Source: Streptococcus halichoeri
GTDB lineage: Bacteria > Bacillota > Bacilli > Lactobacillales > Streptococcaceae
NCBI RefSeq assembly: GCF_009870755.1
Contig: NZ_WLZU01000020.1
Location: forward strand, 1-37,757
Direction of reading: 5' to 3'
Length of the DNA stretch: 37,757 nt
Translations under genes and position numbers: made by a program
The notes under the pieces: generated by a model
Told to the model about the DNA's origin: nothing
Seen by the model: the letters and a program-made list of their open reading frames with translations, nothing else
Databases searched by the model: none
Shown: positions 17,234-26,263 of the stretch, piece after piece
How positions within the stretch are numbered: the stretch's first letter is position 1
Layout: the number at the start of each line of letters is the position of its first letter

Positions 17234-17767
17234 TTATTCATCAAACATCCCTTCTAGGCTTGCAAACGGATTATTAGCCGCTTCTTTTGCCGCCTTTAGA
17301 GATTGGTACTGATTTTCAGTCATTACAGTCCAATCTTGACCCGAAGGCAATACATCGGAAGCCTCTTCTGCGGTAGACAATACTTGCAAAGGAATATTAA
17401 GAAGAATATTGTCAATAACGCTGTCCACTAGATGAATCTGATCTGATTCTAAAATCATGACCAAGTTTTCTTCAACCATGTCTGCTCGAGCCTGTGATTC
17501 AGCTGCTTCAATAAAAAGCTCTTGAACGTCTTCACTAAAGGGCAAGGGCACATCAACCATGGACCGACTTGAAGGCAGTGTAATCGTATAGCTCATGTGA
17601 TATTGCAACAAGTAAAGGCCATTCTCATAGCGAACAAAGCCCTCTACTAAAGGTTTTGTTATCGCCCGAATATCCTTGTGACGTTGCATAATAGCAGCGC
17701 TAATATCCAGCTCTTCTTGAAAAGAAATACCCTGGGGATGTTTTTTTATATCTGATAGCAGTAACAT
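17234..17767 (-). CDS. yceD: DUF177 / YceD family protein
   Basis: A 177-residue member of the YceD (DUF177) family, linked in many organisms with the L32 gene rpmF and with 23S rRNA accumulation. The central segment FVRYENGLYLLQYHMSYTITLPSSRSMVDVPLPF followed by an acidic stretch is typical. Here rpmF does not follow; covR does, after about 230 bases with its own promoter. An AGGAGAGG site precedes the ATG. The function in streptococci is not established. Confidence 0.85.
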   Translation of the reverse strand: MLLLSDIKKHPQGISFQEELDISAAIMQRHKDIRAITKPLVEGFVRYENGLYLLQYHMSYTITLPSSRSMVDVPLPFSEDVQELFIEAAESQARADMVEENLVMILESDQIHLVDSVIDNILLNIPLQVLSTAEEASDVLPSGQDWTVMTENQYQSLKAAKEAANNPFASLEGMFDE

Positions 17768-17795
17768 TTTCCTCTCCTAATAAAACTCTAATTTA

Positions 17796-17824
17796 TTTTT
17801 ACTATTATTTTTATCGTTTGTCAA
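17796..17824 (-). promoter_or_regulatory. yceD promoter
   Basis: On the minus strand: a perfect -35 TTGACA (17819-17824), a 17-base spacer and an A/T-rich -10 TAAAAA (17796-17801). Confidence 0.55.
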
Positions 17825-17887
17825 CTGATTTATATGAAAATTTCTGATAATTTTTTGTTACAAAAAGATTTCTTATTAAAATGGTCC

Positions 17888-17917
17888 AAAAAAGAGTTTG
17901 ATTGGTGTCAAACTCTT
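17888..17917 (-). terminator. htpX-lemA terminator
   Basis: The perfect 10-base-pair stem AAGAGTTTGA (17892-17901) with TCAAACTCTT (17908-17917) is followed by T residues on the minus strand. It lies eight bases after the htpX stop. Confidence 0.9.
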
Positions 17918-17924
17918 CCATACT

Positions 17925-18818
17925 TTACATATGACGCAACCGCTCAATGCGATCAGCAATCGGTGGGTGGGTACTAAATAAGTTAGCAAAGCTTTCTTTT
18001 TTCCTTGGTTCGCTAATGTAAAGAGCGGCACTCGCATCATCAACCGGATAGGCCATTGGCTGGGACTGCTCTAACTTTTGTAAAGCTTTAATCATTCCTT
18101 CTGGATTACGCGTTAAGGCGACTGAGCTCGCATCTGCCAGATACTCTCTTTGCCGAGAAATGGCCATCTGTACGAGGGAGGCAACTAGCGGTGATAAAAT
18201 CAATGACAAAATGGAAAATACCATTGCAAAAATGCCTAAAGAACTATTATCACGATCATCGCTGCGCCGTCCTGAACCGCCATACCACATCATTCGTCCA
18301 GCAAGGCCAGAAATTAAGGAAATCGCACTGGCTAGGGCAACAGCAATTGTCGAAATTCGAATATCATAGTTACGGATATGGCTAACCTCATGGCCAATGA
18401 CACCTTCTAGTTCCTCACGGTTCATTAAGGCTAAGAGGCCACTGGTAGCCGCGACAGCTGCATTTTGTGGGTTGGATCCTGTAGCAAAGGCATTCAGTGA
18501 CGGATCATCAATGATATAAACCTTGGGCATCGGGATCTGAGCGACTAGCGCCATGTCTTCAACAATATGATAGAATTCAGGTGCTTGATCTGCTGTAATT
18601 TCCCGCGCATTATTCATCCCCATCACTACCGCAGTTGATTGAAAAATCATGCTAAAGGCATAAATACCACCCAGTAAAAGGGCCATCACTAGACCAAACT
18701 GATAATTATCTAAAAAGTAATAACCAGCAGCCGCGCCAATCCCCGCTAAGAGAAGAAAGAAAGTAAGAATTAGAATAACCGTTTTACGTTTATTTTGTGC
18801 AATTTGTTGATAGAGCAT
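17925..18818 (-). CDS. htpX: Membrane zinc metalloprotease HtpX
   Basis: A 297-residue M48-family membrane protease involved in quality control of membrane proteins. Membrane spans fall at about 13-35 and 42-62, with further hydrophobic segments at about 155-175 and 190-215. The zinc site is HEVSH (H143, E144, H147), with the third ligand expected in [12 protein letters not shown]. It is 24 bases downstream of lemA; a lemA-htpX pair is common in streptococci and suggests a shared role at the membrane. It ends at a strong terminator. Confidence 0.95.
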   Translation of the reverse strand: MLYQQIAQNKRKTVILILTFFLLLAGIGAAAGYYFLDNYQFGLVMALLLGGIYAFSMIFQSTAVVMGMNNAREITADQAPEFYHIVEDMALVAQIPMPKVYIIDDPSLNAFATGSNPQNAAVAATSGLLALMNREELEGVIGHEVSHIRNYDIRISTIAVALASAISLISGLAGRMMWYGGSGRRSDDRDNSSLGIFAMVFSILSLILSPLVASLVQMAISRQREYLADASSVALTRNPEGMIKALQKLEQSQPMAYPVDDASAALYISEPRKKESFANLFSTHPPIADRIERLRHM

Positions 18819-18842
18819 CTGACCTCCTCAAACTTTAGGTGC

Positions 18843-19397
18843 TTAAAAATCAAATGTGACTGTCGGCACTTCTTTTTCTTTTGCCGGTGTTTGGAGAAAC
18901 TCACTTGGTTTAAAACCAAACCATTTGGCGACAATATTAGATGGAAAGCTTTCTAACTTTGTATTATACTGTGACGTTGTGGTATTAAATAGCTGACGCG
19001 AATAGGCAATTTTATTTTCGGTGTTGGTCAACTCATCTTGAAGTTTAAGAAAGTTAGTATTAGCCTTCAATTCAGGATAATTTTCAGCAACAGCAATTAA
19101 ATTAGCCATTTGCTTGGTCAATGCATTTGAAGCCTCCATTGTTGCAGCAGGTGTTGTCGCATGCGTCACTTGCGAACGTAATTGTGCAATTTTTTCAAAG
19201 GTTTTTTCTTCATAAGCAGCATAACCCTTAACCGTTTCAATTAAGTTTGGAATTAAGTCATTGCGCCGCTTTAATTGCACATCAATTTGGCTCCAAGCTT
19301 CCTTAGTATGCATCCGACTACGCACTAAGCCATTGTAACTTGTCATGAGCCAGAGCGCCAGTAAAACGACAAAAATAATGATAAAGATTGCTAACAT
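18843..19397 (-). CDS. lemA: LemA family membrane protein
   Basis: A 184-residue LemA protein. One N-terminal membrane span (about 2-18) is followed by a cytoplasmic or exposed helical bundle with the family signature [41 protein letters not shown] and the later segment [17 protein letters not shown]. The biochemical function is unknown. First gene of the lemA-htpX pair; GGAGAAG lies before the ATG, with a clear promoter at 19426-19453. Confidence 0.94.
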   Translation of the reverse strand: MLAIFIIIFVVLLALWLMTSYNGLVRSRMHTKEAWSQIDVQLKRRNDLIPNLIETVKGYAAYEEKTFEKIAQLRSQVTHATTPAATMEASNALTKQMANLIAVAENYPELKANTNFLKLQDELTNTENKIAYSRQLFNTTTSQYNTKLESFPSNIVAKWFGFKPSEFLQTPAKEKEVPTVTFDF

Positions 19398-19425
19398 TGG
19401 ACTTCTCCTTTAGTATAGTGACTTC

Positions 19426-19453
19426 ATTATAACAATTTTAAAGGCAATAGCAA
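19426..19453 (-). promoter_or_regulatory. lemA-htpX promoter
   Basis: On the minus strand: -35 TTGCTA (19448-19453), a 16-base spacer and a perfect -10 TATAAT (19426-19431). It is back to back with the rsmG promoter. Confidence 0.65.
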
Positions 19454-19480
19454 GTTTTCTCATTCAAAATCAATCACCAG

Positions 19481-19509
19481 TTGGGATTAATCTTATTTTA
19501 TGTTAAAAT
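19481..19509 (+). promoter_or_regulatory. rsmG promoter
   Basis: -35 TTGGGA (19481-19486), a 17-base spacer and -10 TAAAAT (19504-19509). Divergent from the lemA promoter. Confidence 0.6.
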
Positions 19510-19535
19510 AGAGAAAAATTGAGATGAGGAAATAT

Positions 19536-20249
19536 ATGCCCCCAGAAATCTTTTACCAATTACTCCAACAATCCAGTATCGTTCTAAGTGACCACCAAAA
19601 AAAGCAATTCCAAACTTACTTTTCTCTCTTAGTCGAGTGGAATGAAAAGATGAACTTAACAGCGATTACAGAGCTAAATGAGGTTTACCTCAAGCACTTC
19701 TACGATTCCTTAGCTCCTATCCTTCAAGGTCATATCACTAATCGCCCGCTGAAGTTACTCGACATTGGCGCCGGAGCAGGTTTTCCCAGTTTACCCATGA
19801 AAATTGTCTACCCAGAACTTGAGATCACCATTATTGACTCTCTGAACAAGCGGATTACGTTCTTACACCATCTAGCACAGACCATAGAGTTAGAGGGCGT
19901 TCATTTTTACCATGGCCGAGCAGAAGACTTTGGGCAAGATCGAAGCTTTCGTGGTCAGTTTGACCTAGTAACTGCGCGAGCTGTCGCCCGAATGCCTGTC
20001 CTTGCAGAATTGACCATCCCCTTTTTAAGAATCAAAGGCCAACTCATCGCCCTAAAATCCCAAGCAGTTGATCAAGAACTAACCGATGCAAAAACTGCAC
20101 TAACGACTTTGTTTGCACAAGTTGTCAAAAACCATGCTTATCAGCTGCCAAATGGCGATGCACGCTTTATCACTGTTGTTGAAAAGAAAAAAGAAACACC
20201 CAAACAATACCCAAGAAAAGCTGGCTTACCCAACAAAAAGCCCCTATAA
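19536..20249 (+). CDS. rsmG: 16S rRNA (guanine527-N7)-methyltransferase RsmG
   Basis: A 237-residue SAM-dependent methyltransferase (GidB) that makes m7G527 in 16S rRNA; its loss gives low-level streptomycin resistance. The AdoMet loop is [17 protein letters not shown], followed by the acidic strand-2 end [10 protein letters not shown] and [11 protein letters not shown]. The start is the ATG at 19536-19538 because GAGGA lies five bases upstream; an in-frame ATG four codons earlier would overlap that ribosome site. It is divergent from lemA and followed by a weak hairpin before ktrB. Confidence 0.96.
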   Translation: MPPEIFYQLLQQSSIVLSDHQKKQFQTYFSLLVEWNEKMNLTAITELNEVYLKHFYDSLAPILQGHITNRPLKLLDIGAGAGFPSLPMKIVYPELEITIIDSLNKRITFLHHLAQTIELEGVHFYHGRAEDFGQDRSFRGQFDLVTARAVARMPVLAELTIPFLRIKGQLIALKSQAVDQELTDAKTALTTLFAQVVKNHAYQLPNGDARFITVVEKKKETPKQYPRKAGLPNKKPL

Positions 20250-20255
20250 TAGCTA

Positions 20256-20283
20256 AAAGGCTGAGAAAATACTTAGCTTTTTT
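20256..20283 (+). terminator. rsmG terminator
   Basis: The imperfect stem AAAGGCTGAG (20256-20265) with CTTAGCTTTT (20272-20281) contains G-U pairs and runs into TTTTTT. It lies seven bases after the rsmG stop. The ktrB promoter probably overlaps its 3' side (possible -10 TACTAT at 20296-20301). Confidence 0.6.
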
Positions 20284-20328
20284 AAGTTTTTTTGATACTA
20301 TTAGGATGAGATTATTTTTGGAGAAACA

Positions 20329-21705
20329 ATGAAAACATCAGTATTACGAACCTTATCAGTTACTCAGCGCCTAACGATTAGCTTTGCTGTCGTTATTTTG
20401 GTTGGTAGTATCTTACTGGCCCTGCCAATCTCTCACTATCCCCATGCCCCAGCAGCCTCTTATATTGATCACCTTTTCACAACTGTGTCCATGGTTTGTG
20501 TGACTGGCCTTTCGGTTATTCCTGTAGCTGATTTATATAATGGTTTTGGCCAGGTGGTTGCTATGTTTTTGATGCAAATCGGTGGACTTGGTCTCGTTAC
20601 CCTGATTGCTATTAGTACTTTTGCTCTCAGGCGAAAGATGGACTTAGCCGGACACAACCTCCTCCAGTCAGCACTTAGTCGCAGAGATAGTAAAAATCTA
20701 AAGGGCTATCTCTATTTTGCTTATCGAATGACATTTATTTTCGAATTTCTAGCTTTTTTAATTATCGCTACAGATTTTGTTCCTCGCTTTGGCTGGAAAC
20801 ACGGTCTCTTTAATGCGCTTTTCTTAGCAATTTCTGCTTTTTGTAATGCAGGATTTGATAATTTTAGTACAAATAGCCTAACAGCCTTTGTCTTAAATCC
20901 GACCATCAACTTCACCTTGGCCTTTTTAATTATCGCGGGAGGTTTAGGCTTTGCTGTCTGGATTGACTTACTCTCTAACGTCCAGCGCTATACTATTGAA
21001 AAACCCCGTTTTACTGGTCGTTTCTACCGAAAACTATCCAATGAAAGTCACTTAGTTATTCAAACCACACTCTTTTTGCTAGCTGCTGGGACCTTACTGA
21101 CTTGGTTTCTTGAGCACAATAATGTTAAAACTATTGGTCATTTCACTTTGCCCCAGCAATTAATGGTTTCTTTCTTTCAGTCTGTCACCATGCGGACAGC
21201 AGGATTTGCTACCATCTCATATACCGATGCCCTCTCACCGACCAACCTCGTGTATATGATTCAAATGCTAATTGGCGGAGCGCCTGGTGGAACGGCTGGA
21301 GGTGTCAAGGTCACCACAGCAGCTATTGCCTTTCTATTATTTAAAGCCGAGGTATCTGGTCAATCCGAAGTCACTTTTGAACACCGGATTATCAAGAGCA
21401 AGACTATCAAACAAACCATGACCGTATTAATTTTTTACTTTTCTTTTCTTATCTTAGGTTATTTGATTCTGCTCACTGTTGAACCTGGATTAGAACCAAT
21501 TCCTTTATTATTTGAATCCATTTCAGCTATTGCTACAGTCGGGGTCTCAATGGAAGTCACACCTTTTCTCTCGATTATTGGCAAAATCATTATTATGATT
21601 TTTATGTTTGTTGGTCGTGTCGGCCCAATAACGGTCCTCATTAGCCTCATGCAACGAAAAGAAAAAACTGTACATTATGCCAGCACAGATATTTTAGTTG
21701 GCTAA
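20329..21705 (+). CDS. ktrB: Ktr/Trk-type potassium uptake membrane subunit
   Basis: A 458-residue TrkH/KtrB superfamily channel-like K+ transporter with four membrane-pore-membrane repeats. The selectivity-filter loops are visible, each with its glycine: VCVTGLSV, FCNAGFDN, TMRTAGFAT and IATVGVSM. The third-repeat loop GGAPGGTAGGVKVTT is the gating region of the family. It needs the cytosolic RCK partner encoded ten bases downstream. GGAGAA precedes the ATG. K+ or Na+ dependence cannot be read from the sequence. Confidence 0.95.
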   Translation: MKTSVLRTLSVTQRLTISFAVVILVGSILLALPISHYPHAPAASYIDHLFTTVSMVCVTGLSVIPVADLYNGFGQVVAMFLMQIGGLGLVTLIAISTFALRRKMDLAGHNLLQSALSRRDSKNLKGYLYFAYRMTFIFEFLAFLIIATDFVPRFGWKHGLFNALFLAISAFCNAGFDNFSTNSLTAFVLNPTINFTLAFLIIAGGLGFAVWIDLLSNVQRYTIEKPRFTGRFYRKLSNESHLVIQTTLFLLAAGTLLTWFLEHNNVKTIGHFTLPQQLMVSFFQSVTMRTAGFATISYTDALSPTNLVYMIQMLIGGAPGGTAGGVKVTTAAIAFLLFKAEVSGQSEVTFEHRIIKSKTIKQTMTVLIFYFSFLILGYLILLTVEPGLEPIPLLFESISAIATVGVSMEVTPFLSIIGKIIIMIFMFVGRVGPITVLISLMQRKEKTVHYASTDILVG

Positions 21706-21715
21706 AGGAGTAATT

Positions 21716-22390
21716 ATGTCAAAACGAAAAACCTTTGGCGTCCTTGGTTTAGGAATTTTTGGACGTACTGTCGCTCGTCAACTGAGTCAATTTGACCAAG
21801 ATGTTATTGCCATTGATAAAAATGAAAGCCATGTTAATGAAGTCGCAGATATTGTAACAAATGCAGCCGTTGGCGATATGACTGATCAAGCCTTCTTGAT
21901 GGCTGTGGGGCTTGATCAATGTGACGTGGTCGTAGTGGCCTCAGGTAATAACCTGGAGTCATCTGTGCTTGCCATCATGCATAGCAAAAAACTAGGTGTA
22001 CCAGTCATCATGGCCAAGGCTAAAAATAAAATCTATGAAGAAGTTTTATATGGTATTGGCGCAACCAAAGTCATTACCCCAGAACGCGACTCCGGCAAAC
22101 ATTTGGCGTCAAGCTTACTCAAGCATCACATTGAGAGCATTATCTATCTAGAACATGGCATTTCAATGATTAATTTTGTTATTCCAAAAACTTGGGTTGG
22201 CAAAAATTTAACCGAACTAGATGTCCGCCAAAGATACGAATTAAATATCATCGGCCTACGCTCCAAAGATGAAAATAACTTACACATTAATATTAATCCT
22301 CTGGATCCATTACCTGAAAATGTTATCCTAGTTGGAATCGCCAATGATCATACATTTGAGCGTTTTGATTATTTACGGCAATTAAAATAA
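21716..22390 (+). CDS. ktrA: Potassium uptake regulatory subunit (RCK, KtrA/TrkA-like)
   Basis: A 224-residue RCK protein that gates the KtrB channel. The Rossmann nucleotide site is GLGIFGRTVARQL with the acidic strand end VIAIDKNE; the RCK_C domain (about 140-224) closes the protein. In Firmicutes such subunits bind ATP/ADP, and many bind c-di-AMP at RCK_C. The start was set at the ATG at 21716-21718, preceded by AAAGGAG; the frame is open further upstream into the end of ktrB, but that is not the start. A large terminator follows. Confidence 0.94.
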   Translation: MSKRKTFGVLGLGIFGRTVARQLSQFDQDVIAIDKNESHVNEVADIVTNAAVGDMTDQAFLMAVGLDQCDVVVVASGNNLESSVLAIMHSKKLGVPVIMAKAKNKIYEEVLYGIGATKVITPERDSGKHLASSLLKHHIESIIYLEHGISMINFVIPKTWVGKNLTELDVRQRYELNIIGLRSKDENNLHININPLDPLPENVILVGIANDHTFERFDYLRQLK

Positions 22391-22394
22391 AAAA

Positions 22395-22475
22395 AGAGCA
22401 ACACTTTAAATGGTGCCGCCAAGTGTCAAAGAGAAATCCTCACACTGCTAACGCCATTCAAAGTGTTACTTTTTT
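22395..22475 (+). terminator. ktrBA terminator (probably bidirectional with sstT)
   Basis: Long near-complementary arms, GCAACACTTTAAATGGTG (from 22398) and CGCCATTCAAAGTGTTAC (to 22469), enclose a loop of about 35 bases and run into six T. A/T runs on both ends suit convergent use with sstT. Confidence 0.75.
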
Positions 22476-22580
22476 GCTTCTTAGCAACTGTCGTTGATAA
22501 GAGATCTAGATAAACAGCTAAGCCCAAAAGAAAGGCTAGACAGTTGGTTCTTAGGCTTACTAAGCGCCCCTCTACAAACA

Positions 22581-23798
22581 TCAGCGAGTCTGTTTTTCTA
22601 ACCAAAAGGCATTTTCTGCTACGGCTGTAAATAAAACATCTGTCGATGAATTTAAAGCTGTCTCACAAGAATCCTGAATCACCCCAACAATAAAACCTAC
22701 ACCCACAACCTGCATGGCCAAATCATTTGGAATGCCAAACAAACTACAAGCAAGCGGAACGAGTAAGAGCGAACCACCAGAAACGCCTGAAGCTCCGCAA
22801 GCTGATATAGCCGCCACAAAACTCAACAAAATAGCACTTAGAAAGTCCACTTCAATGCCAAAAGTATTAGCCGCAGCCAGTGTTAAAATATTAATGGTTA
22901 CAGCTGCCCCTCCCATATTAATCGTTGCCCCGAGAGGAATCGACACAGCATAGGTATCCTTATCAAGCCCTAATTTTTCACATAATCTCAGATTAACGGG
23001 AATATTGGCTGCTGAGCTGCGCGTAAAAAAGGCTGTGATCCCTGACTCACGCAGGCAAGTCAAAACTAGTGGATAAGGATTTTTACGCATCACAATAAAG
23101 GAAATCAAGGGATTAATAACCAAGGCCAAAAAGCTTATCGTCCCGACCAATACTAGAATCAAGTAGGCATAGCTTTTAAGAATGCCAATACCATTATCAG
23201 CGATCGTTGAAAAAACAAGCCCCATAATCCCAAAAGGAGCCAAATGAATTAGCCAAACCACTAGCTGGGAGGTGACCTCAGCACTGGCCTTAACAAGACC
23301 TTTGATTTCTTTAGTGCTGGTCCTTAGGGCAAAGCCAAATAGCAGGGCCCAAAAGAGGATCCCCAGATAGTTTGCACTGGCCAAAGCGCTAATGGGATTA
23401 TCGACTAATTTTAAGAAAAGATTTTGAAAAACTTCTACAATCCCTTGGGGAGGCTTAAGTTCAGCCGAAGCAGCCTTTTCCAGCTTTAGCGTTAATGGAA
23501 AAAGGTAGTTAACCAAAACCGCAACAAAGGCGGCAGCAAAGGTTGCTAACACATATAAGATGACAATCAAGGACATGTGGGTTTTTTGGTTGGCTTTTTG
23601 ATGGGAAATCGCTTGCGCTACCAGTGCAAAAACCAAGAGTGGAGCAATCGCCTTAAGCCCTCCAACAAAAAGCTGCCCCAACAGACCTATCAGGTGAAAG
23701 CTAGGAAATACTAATCCAAGTAGGATACCGATGCTAACACCAATGGCAATTTTCTTAATCAAACTTGTTCGTTTCCAAGTTCTCACAACACGTTTCAT
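22581..23798 (-). CDS. sstT: Serine/threonine:sodium symporter SstT
   Basis: A 405-residue dicarboxylate/amino acid:cation symporter (DAACS) of the SstT type, with about eight membrane spans plus two re-entrant hairpins. Visible marks are [19 protein letters not shown] in hairpin 1, [28 protein letters not shown] in TM7, and [32 protein letters not shown] in hairpin 2. The start was set at the ATG at 23796-23798, ten bases after AAAGGAG, giving the usual length; the open frame 35 codons further upstream contains the promoter and is not coding. Convergent with ktrA and divergent from brnQ. Confidence 0.95.
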   Translation of the reverse strand: MKRVVRTWKRTSLIKKIAIGVSIGILLGLVFPSFHLIGLLGQLFVGGLKAIAPLLVFALVAQAISHQKANQKTHMSLIVILYVLATFAAAFVAVLVNYLFPLTLKLEKAASAELKPPQGIVEVFQNLFLKLVDNPISALASANYLGILFWALLFGFALRTSTKEIKGLVKASAEVTSQLVVWLIHLAPFGIMGLVFSTIADNGIGILKSYAYLILVLVGTISFLALVINPLISFIVMRKNPYPLVLTCLRESGITAFFTRSSAANIPVNLRLCEKLGLDKDTYAVSIPLGATINMGGAAVTINILTLAAANTFGIEVDFLSAILLSFVAAISACGASGVSGGSLLLVPLACSLFGIPNDLAMQVVGVGFIVGVIQDSCETALNSSTDVLFTAVAENAFWLEKQTR

Positions 23799-23840
23799 GG
23801 TGGCTTTGCTCCTTTTCTGTAAAAAAATAATATGTTTTTT

Positions 23841-23869
23841 ATGATAATATAAAAGCCAACTATAGTCAA
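23841..23869 (-). promoter_or_regulatory. sstT promoter
   Basis: On the minus strand: -35 TTGACT (23864-23869), a 17-base spacer and -10 TATCAT (23841-23846), placed well upstream of the ATG at 23798. Confidence 0.65.
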
Positions 23870-23878
23870 CGAGGTCAA

Positions 23879-23902
23879 AACTTTCTAAATTTTCTAAATA
23901 CA
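23879..23902. promoter_or_regulatory. Possible CodY boxes between sstT and brnQ promoters
   Basis: Two overlapping 15-mers, AACTTTCTAAATTTT (23879-23893) and AATTTTCTAAATACA (23888-23902), each match the CodY consensus AATTTTCWGAAAATT with four mismatches. They fill the gap between the divergent -35 elements. CodY is the branched-chain amino acid sensor of Firmicutes, so control of brnQ would fit. The matches are weak and A/T-rich sequence produces them by chance. Confidence 0.3.
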
Positions 23903-23931
23903 TTGACTCCCTTTCATTTCTTCGTTATAAT
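23903..23931 (+). promoter_or_regulatory. brnQ promoter
   Basis: -35 TTGACT (23903-23908), a 17-base spacer and a perfect -10 TATAAT (23926-23931). The start codon is about 60 bases downstream. Confidence 0.8.
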
Positions 23932-23945
23932 AGCATACGTATGCT
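23932..23945. promoter_or_regulatory. Palindrome at the brnQ transcription start (candidate operator)
   Basis: A perfect 14-base palindrome, AGCATACGTATGCT, begins directly after the -10 hexamer and spans the expected transcription start. It is followed by TTAAATGGCAT, which offers a second GCAT half. The position suits a repressor site. The regulator is unknown. Confidence 0.45.
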
Positions 23946-23993
23946 TTAAATGGCATCTAAGGATGTTATTATAATTACCTGGAAGGATAATCT

Positions 23994-25373
23994 ATGTCAC
24001 GCAAAAAAATCTATCTCATCATTGGCTTTATGTTATTTGCCCTTTTTTTTGGAGCAGCTAACCTGATTTACCCAGCATATCTTGGTTTATATGCCGGAAA
24101 ACATTTAGCCTTAGCTATCTTAGGCTTTTGCTTAACAGGTGTCTCTTTGCCCCTGCTTGGTGTTATTGCCGTCTCAAAATCAGGAGCTAGTGATGTTGAA
24201 AATATGGCTCGACCAATTTCAAAAACCTATGCCCTTGCTTACTCAGCCCTGCTTTACCTATCCATTGGTCCTTTTTTTGCTATTCCTAGAACTGGGGCTA
24301 CCTCTTACTCAGTTGGCATCACCCCCATTTTAGGGGAACGGTTTTGGATAAAGGCACTCTATGCTGTCCTTTTCTTTGGTCTGTCCTATTTATTAGCGAT
24401 CAAGCCGAGTAAGTTAGCTGATCATATTGGCAAAGTCCTAACACCAACGCTACTTGTGGTTATCACTATTTTAGTGATTGCGTCATTTATGCACCCTGCT
24501 GGTGGACTTGGTCAGGCCTATAATGTGGAAGCAACCATTGCTGATTCTTTTAAAGACTTCCCTTTTATGGCTGGTCTCATTCAAGGCTATGGTACAATGG
24601 ATGCCTTGGCTTCTCTTGTCTTTTCAATCTTAGTCATCGAAGCCAGTAAGCAATTTGGGGCTAAAACATCCAAAGAAGTGTCTCATCTAACAATTGTCTC
24701 TGGTCTCATTGCTATTTTTTTACTGGCCCTAGTCTATATTTTTGTCGGCCGTATTGGTGCAACGTCCCAATCACTTTTTCCCTTTGCCAACGGACACTTT
24801 TTAACAAACGGTAGCCCAATTAATGGTGGCGACTTATTAAGCCACGCTTCTAAATTTTATTTAGGAAGTATTGGGCAAATTTGCTTGGCTATTGTTATTT
24901 TTCTCGCTTGCCTAACAACAGCTACTGGTCTAATATCTTCTAGTGCAGAATTTTTCCACAAACTGTTACCAAAAGTCTCCCACATCAGCTGGGCCACCAT
25001 TTTCACTCTGGTTTCTGCCTTCTTTTACTTTGGCGGCTTAAATGTGATCATCAAGTGGTCTGCCCCTGTACTCTACTTGCTCTACCCTTTGACGATTGCA
25101 CTTATTTTCTTAGTTTTGAGTAACCAAGTTTTCCAAAATGATCCTCTGGTCTATCGCTGGACCATTGGCCTAACAGCTATTCCTGCCACCTATGATGCCC
25201 TAGCAAACCTATCTACTATGACAGGGCTCTTCGCCCTACCAAAGGGAATCGTAACTTTCTTTACAAGCATCGTTCCTTTGGGCAAATTTGCCTTAGGTTG
25301 GCTAATCTTTGCGGCCCTAGGTTTTGTGATTGGCTATATCAGACACAAGCAAAGCCTAAAGCTACAGTCATAA
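23994..25373 (+). CDS. brnQ: Branched-chain amino acid cation symporter BrnQ
   Basis: A 459-residue LIVCS-family transporter importing Leu, Ile and Val with Na+ or H+, with about twelve membrane spans. The opening FMLFALFFGAANLIYPAYLGLYAGKH is highly characteristic, as are AIPRTGATSYSVGITP near residue 98 and FFYFGGLNVIIKWSAPVLYLLYPLTIALI late in the protein. GGAAGGAT precedes the ATG. It is a single-gene unit, divergent from sstT, with a strong promoter and a very strong terminator. Codon and base use look like the neighbours. Confidence 0.95.
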   Translation: MSRKKIYLIIGFMLFALFFGAANLIYPAYLGLYAGKHLALAILGFCLTGVSLPLLGVIAVSKSGASDVENMARPISKTYALAYSALLYLSIGPFFAIPRTGATSYSVGITPILGERFWIKALYAVLFFGLSYLLAIKPSKLADHIGKVLTPTLLVVITILVIASFMHPAGGLGQAYNVEATIADSFKDFPFMAGLIQGYGTMDALASLVFSILVIEASKQFGAKTSKEVSHLTIVSGLIAIFLLALVYIFVGRIGATSQSLFPFANGHFLTNGSPINGGDLLSHASKFYLGSIGQICLAIVIFLACLTTATGLISSSAEFFHKLLPKVSHISWATIFTLVSAFFYFGGLNVIIKWSAPVLYLLYPLTIALIFLVLSNQVFQNDPLVYRWTIGLTAIPATYDALANLSTMTGLFALPKGIVTFFTSIVPLGKFALGWLIFAALGFVIGYIRHKQSLKLQS

Positions 25374-25387
25374 ATGTAAAAAGAGAT

Positions 25388-25422
25388 GAGGGCCTTGTGA
25401 TCCACACAAGGCCCTCTTTTTT
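25388..25422 (+). terminator. brnQ terminator
   Basis: The perfect 12-base-pair stem GAGGGCCTTGTG (25388-25399) with CACAAGGCCCTC (25405-25416) is followed by TTTTTT. Confidence 0.95.
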
Positions 25423-25488
25423 GAGATTTCTAGTTTCCCACCAAATGCCTGAGAATCACTTTTTTCTAGCAGCTTTAATTACTATAGT

Positions 25489-25537
25489 AAAAAATCACAA
25501 GGACAAGTTTGTCAAGACAAGCCTGTCCTTGTGATTT
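25489..25537 (-). terminator. metQNI terminator
   Basis: The 14-base-pair arms AAATCACAAGGACA (25492-25505) and TGTCCTTGTGATTT (25524-25537) are followed on the minus strand by a run of T. It lies about 35 bases beyond the metI stop. Confidence 0.92.
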
Positions 25538-25570
25538 GAGCAATTTTATCATTCATCGCCTTTAGACTAA

Positions 25571-26263
25571 TTAGCGATGGCTTAGGGCTTTGCTAATGCG
25601 ATCACCCGCCCATTGAATCATAAAAATGAAGCAAAGGATTAAGAGCGTAGCCACCCAGGTCACATCATTGTTAAACCGGTTGTAGCCATAAGAAATGGCA
25701 ACATTGCCCAAACCGCCGGCACCAATCGCGCCAGCCATTGCTGTTTCACCCACTAAAGAAATCAAAGTAACGGTTGAGACGCGCACAAGGTCTGGCAGGC
25801 CTTCTGTCAAGTAGACCAGCACAATATCCCAAAAAGTTGCCCCTGAGGCCTGGGCTGCTTCTATCACGCCCTTATCTAATTCTGAAAAAACCACTTGTAC
25901 TTGACGGGCAAAAAAAGGAAAAGTTGCTACAGTCAATGGGACAAGGGCAGCTCTAGTCCCCAAAATCGTTCCCATAATCAGATAGGTAAAACTGGCTAAA
26001 ACAGCCACTAAGATAATAAAGGGAATCGCTCTAAAAATTGAGGTCACCTTGTCTAAAATCCAGCATACAACAAGATTTTCCTTGACACCACCTGGTCCGA
26101 GTAAGACCAGCAACAAGCCTAAAATTAAGCCTAAAGCCCCACCAAAAATAAAGGGAACAAAAGTCATAAAAACTGTATTCCAAATGGCCATACCCCAGCC
26201 GGCATCTCCTGACCAGCCTAACTGCACAACATTTGGCAAGAATTCCTGTAAACGTATAAACAT
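25571..26263 (-). CDS. metI: Methionine ABC transporter permease MetI
   Basis: A 230-residue inner-membrane permease of the methionine uptake (MUT) family with about five membrane spans. The coupling segment EAAQASGATFWDIVLVYLTEGLPDLV is the EAA loop that contacts the ATPase, and VGETAMAGAIGAGGLGNVAISYGY is the family C-terminal block. The ATG immediately follows the metN stop. Last gene of the metQ-metN-metI unit, before a strong terminator. Confidence 0.95.
   Translation of the reverse strand: MFIRLQEFLPNVVQLGWSGDAGWGMAIWNTVFMTFVPFIFGGALGLILGLLLVLLGPGGVKENLVVCWILDKVTSIFRAIPFIILVAVLASFTYLIMGTILGTRAALVPLTVATFPFFARQVQVVFSELDKGVIEAAQASGATFWDIVLVYLTEGLPDLVRVSTVTLISLVGETAMAGAIGAGGLGNVAISYGYNRFNNDVTWVATLLILCFIFMIQWAGDRISKALSHR

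Noticed and set aside
23799..23903. A longer sstT reading frame with 35 extra N-terminal codons.
   Set aside because: The extension covers the sstT promoter. AAAGGAG before the internal ATG and the normal family length of about 404 residues favour the shorter start.
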